DNA of 64,000 nt, from NCBI GenBank assembly GCA_022559845.1, contig CM040126.1, positions 142,546,064-142,610,063 of the forward strand, read 5' to 3'. The notes under the pieces were generated by a model. It made no database searches. It saw only the letters and a program-made list of their open reading frames with translations, and had not been told where the DNA came from. Shown here piece by piece: positions 1-12,957 of this stretch (its first letter is position 1; every line of letters starts with the position of its first letter). This DNA is from Amorphophallus konjac. Taxonomy: Eukaryota; Streptophyta; Magnoliopsida; Alismatales; Araceae. A program made the position numbers and the translations under genes.

Positions 1-216
1 CCTTATATCTCTTCAACCACTCGTCCTAAAGTCACCAAACTTGGAGGATAGCTAGAAGATACAAAGAAAAATATAAGTTCTAAAGGTAGAACTTGAACTA
101 ACCTCGTTTAGGGCTTCTAATCTTCTCTTCTTCCCTGGACGGATGCACTGTCTTCTGTGCAGACTACAGAGAGACAGTGACTTCTAGGGCTTCAAGCTCC
201 TTAAAGACTCAACCTC
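1..216. other. Unassigned flank left of the copia element
   Basis: No gene or repeat was recognised here. The last five bases (212-216, ACCTC) are the left target-site duplication of the copia element that follows. Confidence 0.6.
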
Positions 217-2228
217 TGTTGTGTCTTGGGTTGTTTTAACGAAGATCCATGTTTCTATGAAGGAGATGTGCATTACATACGTACTTGATTTATGTTGATA
301 AATGATTCTCACTGTGATAGCTTTAATTGAATGGCATGTTGATTTGCATTGAAATTTCCCTAATGAATGTCAGATTCTTAATGAATGATTCAGCATGCCT
401 TGAGAATGTCAAATGTTTAATGAGTTAGCTTGCACAGACTCTGGTAATTCATTACACCGACCTTGTTAACGTTATGCACAGACCTTACTCTCTATTGCAC
501 ATACCATGTGCTTCTTTGCACCGACCCAATCAATGGGTTACACATACATTGCACCGACTCTGTGCTTTCTTGCACTGACATTGTTGAATGAATTAAGTGC
601 ACAAGGATGTCACTTGCTTTGGTTGAGTTGCGGATGAATGCCAACTTGAAAAGTGCAGGTTAAATGGGAAGTTTTTACTCAAATCTAGAAGGCCAATGGT
701 AAGAATAAATGGTTAATTGAATTTCAATTTGAATGGCATGACTTTTAGTTGGAGACTAGTTTTACTCCTTGCAATAACTTCTACATGTTTACATTCAATT
801 GATCTTGAACCTTGTTTAATGAAGTGTGGATGTTCAATGGATTTTATTAATCTTTTTTTGCTGTCAGGAAAAGTGTCGACCTCAGGGGTTGACACTTATT
901 CTAACACTCTCTGCCTTGCGGTAAGTCTGTTAATGCTGGCAGAAAGTGTCGGCTCTATGAGTCGACACTTTCAAGTAAGTTTGTCTTAATCTGTGAAAAC
1001 AGAACATTCGGGAAAAAGTGTCGACCTCAAGAGTCGACACTTTTCACCACGAATGTTGTTTTGTTCACAGGCCAGAACGCTTGGGAAAAAGTGTCGACAC
1101 AATGAGTCGACACTTGTTTCCTATGTGCTACTTTTATGTGTTCTGACAGAACACTCGTGAAAAAGAGTCGACTCTATGAGTCGACACTTTTTTCGAGCGT
1201 CCCGATCGTGAATTCCGAATCCATTTCGAACCTACTTACTTTAGATCTGATTGCCTTGGTTGTTTACTATTTTAGCCTTAGGGCATCCACCATCTTTTGT
1301 ATGTGATATGAAGAGGCTTTGGCAAGGGCTTTTAGGTATTATTGTCTTGCTTTCTCTTGAGTATATGTCGCCACCCTTGTCCGATCGGGAGAACACCTTG
1401 AGCATTCTAACGTGTTATCTTCTTGCAGGTTGAAGAGGAGAGGAAAAGGGCTTTGCACTCTGCTGGAGGAGAAGGAAGGCAGCGCAGAGGTCGTCCCCTC
1501 ACGAGCCCGAGCCAAGATCTGGAGGCCGCAGTCGTCGTCCTCCTCATCCACTGCTTCGGGCGCTCTAATCTTCAACACCGGCTTCTTCCATCTCTCGGTT
1601 CTATCATTCTAGTGCTACCTTCTCTAATCTCCATGTTTGGTTAAGGATTTATGGGGAAGATCATGTTGGTTATCATATCTTGTGCTTAGATTCCTATTCT
1701 CAGACTGGGCTTTGTAAGATCTATCTTATTTTCATCTTTAGACGATTTCGGAGCTTGCTCCGAGTGGGTGTGGGGTTTCTCGTCGTTGAGCGAGAACCCA
1801 CGTGTGTGGGCCGTCGTGCCCGTGTGTGGTGGTTGCTGCCTTCGTGCAGCGTGCTTTAGTGAAATCCTCTCGAGGTGAGAGCGGTGGACGTAGGATGGCA
1901 CTTGGTGCGTCCGAACCACCTAAAAATCATTGTGCCGTGGTTTACTCTTTGTGTGGTTGTTGATATTTCCTATCCATTCGTATTACAAGTGTGAGTCGGT
2001 GAGACGAGAGTTTCATTAACTGTCTGCTTGTTCATTGTTATCGAGTGATTATTTTTCTACGTAGAGAAGTTGTGAGGGCTTGCTTGCTAATCATTCATAT
2101 ATTTCAATCAAGCTTGATCTAGGGTTTATTTACCATCTCTGTGGTTTGCCTTAATTAAGTTAAAATTTTTTGAAAGGGTGGGCAATCAATTCACACCCCC
2201 TCTCAATTGTCTCCTAACCGGGCCAACA
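217..2228 (+). repeat. 5' LTR of the copia element (2012 bp)
   Basis: It starts TGTTGTGTC and ends GGGCCAACA, and matches 8818-10683 along its length. It is 146 bp longer than the 3' LTR, and the excess is two palindrome-bearing units at 871-1191. The short open frames inside it (for example around 1339-1919) recur in the other LTR and show no protein signature, so I do not call genes. Confidence 0.95.
871..1191 (+). repeat. Array of five GTCGAC hairpins in the 5' LTR
   Basis: Five inverted repeats lie at 871-898, 942-972, 1014-1044, 1089-1115 and 1161-1191, with centres 72-74 bp apart. Each has arms of the form AAAAGTGTCGAC / GTCGACACTTTT around a 7-8 base loop; the third is perfect over 12 bp. 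Bases between hairpins also repeat (CAGAACRYTYG...), so this is a tandem array of about 73 bp units. Confidence 0.9.
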
Positions 2229-2230
2229 AT

Positions 2231-2242
2231 TGGTATCAGAGC
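2231..2242 (+). other. Primer-binding site, tRNA-iMet
   Basis: TGGTATCAGAGC lies two bases after the 5' LTR end. It is the standard plant initiator-methionine tRNA complement used by copia elements. Confidence 0.95.
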
Positions 2243-2294
2243 CTCGGCTCTATTTTCATCTAAAAACCTAGCGGTTTAGAGAGATCTGTTAGGA

Positions 2295-4053
2295 ATGGCC
2301 AACAATCTTAACAAGGGGTTAATGTCCGAAGGGCATTCTATTCATAGGCCACCATTCTTTGATGGTAGTAACTACCCCTATTGGAAGAAAAGGATGACCA
2401 TCTTTCTACGTGCTCAAAGTCATGAAATATGGACTATCATTAGGAATGGTCCGTATGTTTTACATCCTGATGAGGATATATGGGATGATGATAGTATCAA
2501 GAAAGCCACTGTGAACTTTAATGCTTTAAACATTATTCAGTGCGCTATTCACCCTAATGAATATGCTCGTGTCTCCATGTGCAACAGCGCTAAAGAAATG
2601 TGGGATAAGCTTAAGTTGATTTATCAAGGTACCACAGAGGTAAAGGAGACAAAGGCGAATATGTTGATCCGAGACTACGAGCTGTTTCATATGAAGGAGG
2701 AAGAAAGTATCTTCGAGATGTTCGCACGTCTAATGAAGATCACAAATGGGTTGAAATCACTTGGAAGAGAGTTCAAGGACATTGACTTGGTGAGGACAGT
2801 GCTGAGGTCCTTACCACCAAGCTGGCACACCAAGGCGACTGTGATAGAGGATTCTAAAGACTTGTCTACCCTCACCGTAGATGCACTCATAGGGTCATTG
2901 ATGGCTTATGAGATTAACATAAAGAGAACGGAAGAGGACACAAAGAAGAAAATGTCTGTTGCGTTGAAAGCTTACCCGGAAATAATTTCAAGCCAAGAGG
3001 ATTCTATGGGAACCACTGATGATGAAGAGGTTGCCATGTTAACAAGAAGAGTAAGATAGTTCTTGCGCCAAAGAAGATGATTTGGCAAAAAATTCAAGAA
3101 AGGAAGGAAGCAGCCGAAGCAGAAGAACGAACCATCAAAAGCGGCGGAAGTGATGTGTTATGAGTGTAAGAAGATGGGGCACATGTGAGGTGAATGCCCC
3201 GAACTGCAAAAGAAGAAAGGAAAAATGGTGAAAGGCAAGAAGCCCAAAGTGATGAAGGCCACGTGGAGTGACGAGGATGAGGATGAGCCTACGTCCAAGG
3301 AAGATGAAGACATTGAAGAGCTGGTAAAGAACATGTCTCATGGCCAAGAGCGATCAGGAACGGGTAATCTCTGACTCAGAGCTTATCACAAATGAACAAT
3401 GGGAACTTGCATATGAGGAACTGGATGAAAAATATAAAAGAATGAAAAATGAGAACAAAATCTTGAAGAAGAAGATCCATGAAATCTTGCATTCATCCAA
3501 TTCATGTGAGAAATGTAATCTGCTTGACATGCAAGTTAAAAATTTCAAAAATACAAATGATGTTTTGGAATCTAAATTGGCTCTGTTTGAAGATAGAATT
3601 GCATGCCTAGATGTATAAAAGGAAAATGCTCTTAAAATCAAAGATGAAATCCAAGAAAGGCATGACTTGTTGAAAAAGGAGTTGGAAGGATTGAATGCTA
3701 AACTGATTGAATGTGACAAAGTGAAAGAACAATTGAGCAGCAAAAATGAAAGTCTTATCATTGAAATTTAAATAGTGAAGAATGCAAGTGAAAAGATGTT
3801 GAAAGGAAAAGAAAAAAAATTGTGAAGAGTTCAAATACTAAGCATGGCAACAAAAACCATTTTCACTATGTTGTTAAAAGTTCATCTCATCATCGAGAAT
3901 GTAAACACACACCATGATACATCAACTGTTAATTATAGTTTCCCCTCCACTTTTAGGAATGTAAATAATAGAAGAAATTTTGGTAGGAAAAGACCCACTT
4001 ATTTTTATTGTGGGAAGATAGGGCATGACATGTACATATGCCAGTTAATGTAA
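2295..4053 (+). pseudogene. gag: Copia gag, broken
   Basis: The first 254 codons (2295-3059) are open and look like the capsid part of plant copia Gag: an early segment with FDGSNYPYWKKRM, then a region with MWDKLKLIYQGT and a leucine-rich end. TAG at 3057 ends it. The same frame continues past further stops to a zinc knuckle near 3156-3200 (CYECKKMGHM, then a TGA inside the knuckle). A coiled-coil-rich stretch (3340-3830, glutamate and lysine rich) follows in another frame. A second knuckle-like segment at about 4003-4045 (YFYCGKIGHDMYIC) has tyrosine where the first cysteine should be. Gag would package the element's RNA into particles; this copy cannot be made whole. Confidence 0.88.
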
Positions 4054-4189
4054 TATGATGATGACATGTTCTTTAGTAAATACAATCAATCTTTTGGAAA
4101 TGCTAACATCACGGGACCCAAGCTTGCTTGGGTACCCAAATCAAAATGAGCATGGTTACTTATTGGTGTAGGTCTGCATGAAGGCGGTA

Positions 4190-5760
4190 GAGAATAAATG
4201 GTACCTGGACAGCAGATGCTCTAGGCACATGACGGTAATAAACAACTTTTTGTAGACCTTGCAGAGAAAAATGGTGGTACGGTAATTTTTGATGGACAGG
4301 ACAGAGGTAAGATAATCGGAATTGGGAGAATTGGTAAGGATCTCAACCATTGTATTGAAGATGTTTCACTTGTTAGTGGTCTTCACCATAACTTGCTTAG
4401 TATAAGTCAACTCTATGACATGGGTCATAAGGTTATTTTTGAGTCTTCTCACTGCACTATTGTCGATGCTAACTCACATGAAATCAAATTCATAGGAGTG
4501 AGGAGTAACAATACTTACCAGGTTGACTTTGATGAAATTGCTTCTGAAAAATTGTGTTTAGTTGCTAACAAAGCTAAAGATGTCTGGTTGTGGCATCGCC
4601 GTCTTGGGCATGCCAGTCTTAATGTCATTAGGAAGCTGAATCGTCATGGTTTAGTTAGAGGTCTTCCTAGTCTGAATTTTGAAACTTCAAAAGTATGTGA
4701 AGCATGTAATAAGGGAAAACAAACCACAACATCTTTTAAATGTAAAAATATTGTTTCAACAGAAAAACCCCTTCAATTGTTGCATCTGGATTTGTTTGGT
4801 CCCACCAGGACTCGCAGTCTTGGAGGGAAGCTTTATAGTTTCATGATTGTCGATGATTTCTCGCGATATGCATGGGTTTTGTATATAGCTAACAAAAGTG
4901 ATGCATGCAATGAATTCATTGATTTTTGTGCTAGAGTGCAGAATGAAAAAGGATATTCAATTCAGAAAATTCAAAGTGGCCATAGAAAAGAATTTGAAAA
5001 TCATGAGTTTGATGTATTTTACAGGAAGCAGGGGTACGAGCATCAATTCTCATCACCTAGAACCCCGCAACAGAATGGTGTGGTTGAGAGGAAAAATAGG
5101 ACACTCGTAGAGATGGCGCGTACCATGCTTGCTGAGAACGGTCTTCCACAGTACTTATGGGCAGAGGCAGTGAACACTGCCTGCTACATCACAAATCGAG
5201 CGATGGTAAGACCTATCCTTGAGAAAACTCCTTACGAGCTGTACAAAGGTAAGAAACCCAACATATCATATTTTAAGCCATTTGGATCTATTTGTTACAT
5301 TTTGAACAATGGTAAAGACAATCTTGAAAAATTTGATGCGACGAGTGATAAAGGGATTTTCCTCGGGGATTCTCTATCTTCTAGAGCTTACCGTGTTTAT
5401 AACACTAGGACACTTATTGTCGAGGAGAGTCTGCATGTTGTTGTTGATGAATATACTATGAGAAAGTCAAATGATAATGATCATTTTATTGTTACAGGTG
5501 AGAATCAAATTGGAAAGGGAGAGTCGAGAAAACAAGGTGAGGCAGCAAATCAAGATAAAGAAAATGAGAAAGCGGAGGAAGCACAACAAGAAGAACAACT
5601 GCATCCCACCCTTCCACACCAATGGACCACGCACAAGGACCATCTGTTGGAGAATGTGATCGGCGGTGTGGATGAAGGAATTCGAACGTGGGCTTCAATG
5701 AGGGAAGTTGAAATTCATGATAACTTAGCCTTACTTTCTAGCATTGAGCTAAGTCTTTAG
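4190..5760 (+). pseudogene. pol: Copia protease and integrase, broken
   Basis: The protease active-site segment lies at 4199-4240. Its Asp-Ser-Gly reads Asp-Ser-Arg (4208-4216), which should kill it. The frame then shifts. From 4393 an open stretch of 455 codons holds integrase: the HHCC zinc site (LWHRRLGHASLNV, then CEACNKGKQ), the catalytic core starting HLDLFGPT, and the final catalytic glutamate in TPQQNGVVERKNRTL. The segment that should carry the second catalytic aspartate reads QSGHRKEFEN, with glycine in its place. The frame ends at a TAG at 5758, before the reverse transcriptase. Confidence 0.9.
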
Positions 5761-5774
5761 ATGATGCTTTAAAT

Positions 5775-7275
5775 GACAATTCTTGGGTTCTCGCCATGCA
5801 AGAAGAACTACACCAATTCCAAAGGAATCGGGTGTGGTTCCTCGTGCCCTGGCCTGATAACCATCCTATAATTGGAACTAAGTGGGTTTTTTGAAACAAA
5901 CTTAGTGAAGATGGGGTGGTTGTGAGGAATAAGGCAAGGTTAGTAGCCAAAGGCTACTCTCAAGAATTCGGTATTGATTTTGATGAATCTTTCGCTCCTG
6001 TGGCTAGATTAGAAGCCGTTAGAATCTTACTTGCTTATGCTTGTCACAAGAACATCAAGCTATTTCAAATGGACGTGAAGAGTGTCTTCCTCAACAGGAT
6101 TATCAAGGAAGAAGTGTATGTGGAACAACCACCGGGCTTCGAGGATGAAACATTTCCAAACCACGTCTACAGATTGGATAAGGCACTGTATGGATTAAAA
6201 CAGGCTCCCCGAGTATGGTATGATCATTTAAGTTCATTTCTTATTGATAATGGCTTCAAACGAGGTAATATAGATCAGACGTTGTTTACAAAGACTTGTG
6301 ATGAACATGCTTTAATTGTTCAAGTTTATGTAGACGACATAATATTTGGAGCCTCAGATTTGAAGATGAATGATGAATTTGCCCAACTCATGCAGGGAGA
6401 GTTTGAGATGAGCTTGATGGGCGAGCTGAACTTCTTCTTGGGATTGAAAATAAAACAACTGGACGATGGGATTTTCATCAACCAGAAGAAGTACACACAA
6501 GAAATCGTGAAGAAATTCCAACTTGATCGAGTCTGCCAAACCCTTGGCTACACCCATGTCCACCTCACAGAAAATGGAAGAAGAAAAAGGTAATAAAGTC
6601 GATCAAAAACTTTTTAGGGGTATGATTGGTTCACTGCTATACCTGACTGCTAGTAGGCCTGACATCCATTTTAGTGTTTGTCTCTGTGCAAGATATCAAT
6701 CTTATCCCAGGGATTCACATTTGTCAGCTGTGATAAGGATTTTCAAGTATTTGAACGGTACACTAGACCTTGATTTGTGGTATCCAAAGAATAATTCATT
6801 TGATTTACATGCTTTCACTGATTCTGATTATGCTGGATGTAAAATAGATCGTAAAAGTACAAGCGGTCACTGTCAGTTTCTTGGGGGTTGCATGGTTTCA
6901 CGGGCCTCAAAGAAATAACATTGTGTGACTTTATCAACTGCGGAAGCCGAATATGTGGCTGCCAGTAGTTGTGCGGCTCAAGTGCTATGGATCCAACATC
7001 AATTGCTTGAGTTTGATTTTTGTTTGAAAAACACTCCCATCATGTGTGACAACACGCCTGCAATAAATCTGTCCAAAAACCGTGTCCAACATTCTCGTAC
7101 AAAACACATTGAGGTTAGACATCATTTCATAAGAGATCATATTAATAAAGGTGATTTTGAGCTAGTTTTTGTTGACACAAAGAACCAACTTGCAGATATT
7201 TTTACAAAACTTTTAAAGTCTGATCAGTTTTGTTTTCTTAGGAGAGAACTAAGAGTATGCAGGTTAGATAGTTGA
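5775..7275 (+). pseudogene. pol: Copia reverse transcriptase and RNase H, broken
   Basis: A TGA at 5892 interrupts the N-terminal part of reverse transcriptase. The rest is open from 5916, with [31 protein letters not shown] and the catalytic YVDD at 6327-6338. A frameshift near 6540 moves the reading into the 6523-6918 frame (LLYLTASRPDIHFSV, FTDSDYAGC). A TAA at 6916 then splits RNase H, whose end is open from 6925 (TLSTAEAEYVAASS, IEVRHHFIRDHI). The order and motifs are those of plant copia Pol. Three separate lesions show it is dead. Confidence 0.92.
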
Positions 7276-8817
7276 ATCCTTTGAGTTGCTTTCTTAATAC
7301 ACACTTTACACCTTTTCATAAAGAAACTGTTCATACTATTTTATCTTTTGCACATAAAGAGTTTTCCATGGCTTTTACAGTACAAACTTTACTTTTTGTG
7401 CATATCTCAGAAAATAACAAATTGGTTCTCATACATGATTTTATCTTTTCGCATCCGCATGTACATAAATGCATATACTTCATACTTTTGTGCATGAATG
7501 CCATGATTCACCGGTATATAAAATGACGTCAGTGGAAAGGTGGATTACGTCCACCTGGAAGCTTTCATTATGCGTGAGTATGATCTTCGGACTTACGTTC
7601 TCCACCACGTACCGATAATCAACTTACTTGAAAATATCATTTTGATACTTGCTTGAGTGTATATAGATTACACACCTTTTAGTATTGATATCTCCTATGA
7701 CCTTACTCCCTTGCTAAATAAAATTACGTTGACGTAGACATGTTGTTACATGGCACATATTAAGGGGGAGATTTTTGATATAACAGTGCATACACTTAGG
7801 GGGAGACATCACAATGAATAGGCTAATTCATCTCTTACATTCTATGCAATCTCTCACACCACTTGCACGTTTGAGCTTAATGATTCTAACTAATAAGGAT
7901 TTCACCTATTCCACTCAACACATTTTAGGGCTCTTGATCCCCTACATAGAAAACATGTGTCTTGTGAGGAAAAAACTGTCAGCCCCGTCAAAAATTTCAA
8001 TAAGTGTGATTTGACATCGAGTAAATCGGTAATCTACCTTAAAATAAAGGAGGAAACTCGCATTAAAAAGTGTCCTATCTACATAATCATAAGTGACGAT
8101 ACCGAGTAACCGAGAAATGCCCCTAAAACAAAGGGCATGACTCGTGTCAAAAGGTTAGTCATTTTGTCGTTTAAAAATGAAAATAAGCTTGGGGTTGTAC
8201 GAAGCTACCAAAAGTCGAGCACGGTGTATGGAAGTGTAGGGAGGAAAAGTTCATACTTGTGTTCTTTAGAACATTTGAACATCCATATTGCTTAAATTTC
8301 ATTATTCATCCTTCACATATACATCTAAGGAGTGATTGTGCGAATGTACATCTTGAATCAGTCATATTTCATGAGTCTTGCAGTACCACTTCTTGTAAGC
8401 ACTACCCTTTTACTATTGCTCATGAAACTCATGTTCTCGGTCTATAGCATATTTCTTAACCTGTTCATAAAGAACATGCTTGATACTTTATAGAATAATG
8501 AATGCATATGTGCTTGAATGTTCATTCCATGCTTTACATGTGCATTTCATTGAGTTAACTGTGCATATCCGATTTTTACTTCTATGATTTTTATAATCCC
8601 CTATTTGACTCTGACAAAAAGGGGGAGAAATAAAATTACAGCTAGCTTTTGCATGACATTCAGTGGTCTTTACATGTTTACCCGGTTGCTTGTGTTTTTG
8701 ACAAAAAGAGAGTTAAATGTTTGAATGGTTGCATGTTACTTCTGTAATTTTGAATGGAATTCATGCACATCGTTGTGATTTTTCAATGGGTTTTATCTTC
8801 GTCAAAAGGGGGGAGAT
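7276..8817 (+). other. Copia 3' untranslated region with multiple polypurine tracts
   Basis: No coding frame of note. Purine tracts of the type TRAGGGGGAGA occur at about 7762-7771, 7797-7806, 8615-8630 (CAAAAAGGGGGAGAAA) and 8804-8816. The last is next to the 3' LTR and is the expected plus-strand primer. A weaker copy (GACAAAAAGAGAG) lies near 8699-8712. Sireviruses commonly carry several such tracts where most retrotransposons have one. Confidence 0.8.
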
Positions 8818-10683
8818 TGTTATGCCCTAGACTGTTTTGACGAAGATACATGTTTCTATGAAGGAGATGTGCATTACATACGTACTTGATTTATGTTGAT
8901 AAATGATTCTCACTGTGATAGCTTTAATTGAATGGCATGTTGAGTTGCATTGAAATTTCCCTAATGAATATCAGTTTCTTGATGAATGATTCAGCATGCC
9001 TTGAGAATGTCAAATGTTGAATGAGTTTGCTTGCACAGACTCTGGTAATTCATTGCACCGACCTTGTTAACGTTTTGCACAGACCTTACTCTCTATTGCA
9101 CAGACCTTGTGCATCTTTGCACTGACCCAATCAATGGGTTACACATACATTGCACCGACTCTGTGCTTTCTTGCACTGACATTGTTGAATGAATTAAGTG
9201 CACAAGGATGTCACTTGCTTTGGTTGAGTTGAGGATGAATGGCAACTTGAAAAGTGCAGGTTAAATGGGAAGTTTTTACTCAAATCTAGAAGGCCAATGG
9301 TAAGAATAAATGGTTAATTGAATTTCAATTTGAATGGTATGACTTTTAGTTGGAGACTGGTTTTACACCTTGCAATAACTTCTACATGTTTACATTCAAT
9401 TGATCTTGAACCTTGTTTGATGAAGTGTGGATGTTCAATGGATTTTATTAAGCTTTTTCTGATGTCAGGAAAAGTGTCGACCTCAAGAGTCGACACTTTT
9501 CACCACGAATGTTATTTTATTCACAGGCCAGAACGCTTGAGAAAAAGTGTCGACTCAATGAGTCGACACTTGTTTCCTATGTGCTGCTTTTATGTGTTCT
9601 CGCAGAACACTCATGAAAAAGAGTCGACTCTATGAGTCGACACTTTTTCCGAGCATCCCGATCATGAATTCTGGATCCATTTCGAACCTACTTACTTTAG
9701 ATCCGATTGCCTTGGTTGTTTACTATTTTAGCCTTAGGGCATCCACCATCTTTTTTATGTGATATAAAGAGGCTTTGGCAAGGGCTTTTAGGTATTATTG
9801 TCTTGCTTTCTCTTGAGTATATATCATCGCCCTTGTCCGATCGGTAGAACACCTTGAGCATTCTAACGTGTTATCTTCTTGCAGGTTGAAGAGGAGAGGA
9901 AAAGGGCTTTGCACTCTGCTGGAGGAGAAGGAAGGCAGCGCCAAGGTCGTCCCCTCACGAGCCCGAGCCAAGATCTGGAGGCCGTAGTCGTCGTCCTCCT
10001 CATCCACTACTTCGGGCGCTCTAATCTTCAACATCAGCTTCTTCCATCTCTCGGTTCTATCATTCTAGTGTTACCTTCTCTAATATCCATGTTTGGTTAA
10101 GGATTTATGGGGAAGATCATGTTGGTTATCATATCTTGTGCTTAGATTCCTATTCTCAGACTGGGCTTTGTAATTTCTATCTTATTTTCATCTTTAGACG
10201 ATTTCGGAGCTTGCTCCAAGTGTGTGTGAGGTTTCTCGTCGTCGAGCGAGAACCCACGTGTGTGGGCCGTCGTGCCCGTGTGTGGTGGTTGCTGGCTTCG
10301 TGCAGCGTGCTTTAGTGAAATCCTCTCGAGGTGAGAGCGGTGGATGTAGTTCGGCACTTGGTGCGTCCGAACCACCAAAAAATCACTGTGCCGTGGTTTG
10401 CTCTTTGTGTAGTTGTTGATATTTTCTATCTGTTCGTATTACGAGTGTGAGTCGGTGAGATGAGAGTTTCATTAACTGTCTGCTTGTTCATTGTTATCCG
10501 AGTGATTATTTTTCTACCCTGAGAAGTTGTGAGGGCTTGCTTGCTAATCATTCATATATTTCAATCAAGCTTGATCTAGGGTTTATTTACCATCTTTGTG
10601 GTTTGCCTTAATTAAGTTTAAATTTGTCGAAAGGGTGGGCAATCAATTCACCCCCTCTCAATTACCTCCTAACCGGGCCAACA
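8818..10683 (+). repeat. 3' LTR of the copia element (1866 bp)
   Basis: It begins TGTTATGCC right after the purine tract and ends GGGCCAACA before the ACCTC duplication. It matches the 5' LTR but has three hairpins instead of five (9470-9500, 9545-9571, about 9617-9647). Confidence 0.95.
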
Positions 10684-10688
10684 ACCTC

Positions 10689-12957
10689 CTAGCACGAAAA
10701 TTGGTGGGGTGTTAGATAATATAAAGGAGAACAAAATCTTCAAAAGGCTTTACCTGAGATAGTGTCTCCTTACCTGTGAGAAACGCGATCCAACATTAGA
10801 GTTCACACGAGTCGAAGTTGGATCTATTTAGATAGTTTAAGTTAGGGTTACTAGATTAGGTCGAAATAGAATCCTATTCTCGGTTCAAATTAATCCCTAA
10901 GAGTGCTATACCAAGTTTTTAGGCTAGGTAGCTTCGATCTCTGGCCCTTGGGAGGGATAAAATCCAATCTTTTAGAGTTTATCGGACCTTGTTTACGGAA
11001 GCCAATAGCGGTGAGATGAGGACCTCTTTTATAAGAAGGCAGTCGTGCGATAGACCGTCTCTTGGCGTTTAGTCCGAAATTTTTAATTTTTGAATTTATC
11101 AATTATTTATCTCCTTTTAATTCCAAAATTAGTCTCAATTACGTTTCTATAATTGGACTTGGGCCTAAAATATTAGGGTTTGAGTCTTTTGAGTCTATTT
11201 GTGTGGGCTTAAACCTAATATGATATATAGACTTTTAAATAATTATTAATTAGGCCTTTATTCATTAAATAGCCCATTAAACGTATTAAACATTTTTATG
11301 ACTTAAATAAATATATTTAAATTAGAAAAATTCTCAAAAAAATCTTTATAATTTCATAGAATTTCAAAGATACTAAAGAGAGAGAGATGTGAGATATATA
11401 AGAAGGGATGGTAGATGGTCATGATGACCATTCATCATCTCTCACGAATGGATGTGTTTATCCCCACATGTACGGGTGGATCCTAAGTACAAATGATGTC
11501 CAATATGCATCTCTGTCACTGTCTCCCTATCTCTCTCTCCTAAGTCAACCGATCGACCAGGGGGATCGATTTGCATCTCCTCGTGCACAATAATCAAGTT
11601 CGTGTTCAATTAATTGATTTTTGAATACAAGTCCACTTGGGTTCCCCATCCTTACTTGACTCACGTGCATGGCGTAACTAATTAATAGACTCGTTAAACA
11701 AAAGTCGATCGGTTTCAAAAAAAAATTTAGTTTTTAAGTGAGGGAACTTTTTTTCTCAAAATTTTAATGTAAAACTAAAGGAGGATGATACAAGAATCCA
11801 GACATAAAGTGAAACAAAGCCGCAAAAGGACGAAACACAATATATAAACCCACTTTTTTATTGAACTCTGAAAAAAAACAGTCTAAAATCTCAAGCGACA
11901 TTTTACAAGAAAAATCGGGATAACTTTTTTCTGAAAAAAATCATTATAAAATAACGACCAATTAGTGATGAGTATTTCATCCGTCGTAATATTTAACTAT
12001 TAAATTTATTTCGTAAATTTACTTGTTTGCTTTAGATACGAATTTTTTACGAGAATTATCCGTCACTAATTAAGAGACAGATTTGACACGAATCTATATC
12101 CATCATAAATTTTGTCGCAAATTAAATAGCATAGTAGTTGTCATGAAAATTTTATCCGTCATAATATTCAGCCGCTAAATTTATTTCGAATGTTTGTGTT
12201 ATTTCAGAGATGAAATTACGATGGAATAAGTTCTTTGCACATTTATTTCGTTAACGCCCCCTTTTACTTATAGCGACAGAAGTACGTTCCAAAATCTTGA
12301 ATTTGCACAAGGATCAACTTTTTACAATAAAATCCAACACTAATGTCAAGAGAAGTGTACGTTGGACTTTCTCCTCTGGCGTCACTTTTCGATCACTCTA
12401 AACTTTGAAATCCCCTTTTTTCGCTGTTTAGTTTGAAAACAAATCTTAAATTCCGATCATCAAATTATAACAAACTCGGACATGTAAGATGAAATGACAA
12501 ATCGGATCAGAAAACGAAGGACACTGTATATAATATTGGATTGTAAAATCGGACCAAATGAGTTGATAGCTATATATCGGATTGTAAGATATATTGATTT
12601 GATCATGTACTTGTCGAACTATCTCGTGATCAATTGGCTTAGTTCGTTCTTTTGCCAATATTTGGCACAAGTCATTTGGTTAGCCATGGTTTGTTTACCG
12701 AGTAATATTTTGTGTATCGAATCCAGTGCATAAAGTTACGTCAAATGTAACCTTTGTTCTCGTTGGTCTCAAAAAAAGATGAAAAGATTATTTCTACGCA
12801 GAAAGAACACCTCACGTCAGAATGATATGGCCCACTCTTTCGTACATTAAAGACGAAACACACTCGATAAAAAAGCACATGACTGAAATATTGTGGACAC
12901 ATTTTTTCTATTAATTAATTAATTATTTGTTTATTTCTGTTATATCATTTATTAGCG
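10689..12957. other. Unassigned AT-rich interval
   Basis: No recognisable gene. 10700-11350 has the look of retrotransposon or promoter DNA but no partner copy in the window. At 11970-12200 a degenerate segment occurs twice about 170 bp apart (TTTCATCCGTCGTAAT... and TTTTATCCGTCATAAT...), with scattered CGTC/GACG words as in the ends of DNA transposons; I could not find terminal repeats. The short frames here show no family signature. Confidence 0.4.

Larger units (their letters stand above)
217..10683 (+). mobile_element. Sirevirus-like Ty1/copia LTR retrotransposon, complete but decayed
   Basis: The element has two LTRs beginning TGTT and ending AACA, and a perfect 5-bp target duplication ACCTC at 212-216 and 10684-10688. 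An initiator-methionine tRNA primer site follows the 5' LTR. Gag, protease, integrase, reverse transcriptase and RNase H follow in copia order. Several purine tracts precede the 3' LTR. The multiple purine tracts and palindromes in the LTR fit the plant Sirevirus lineage, as I know that family. All coding parts carry stops or frameshifts, so the copy cannot move on its own. No envelope-like frame is visible in the 1.5 kb after pol. Confidence 0.95.
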
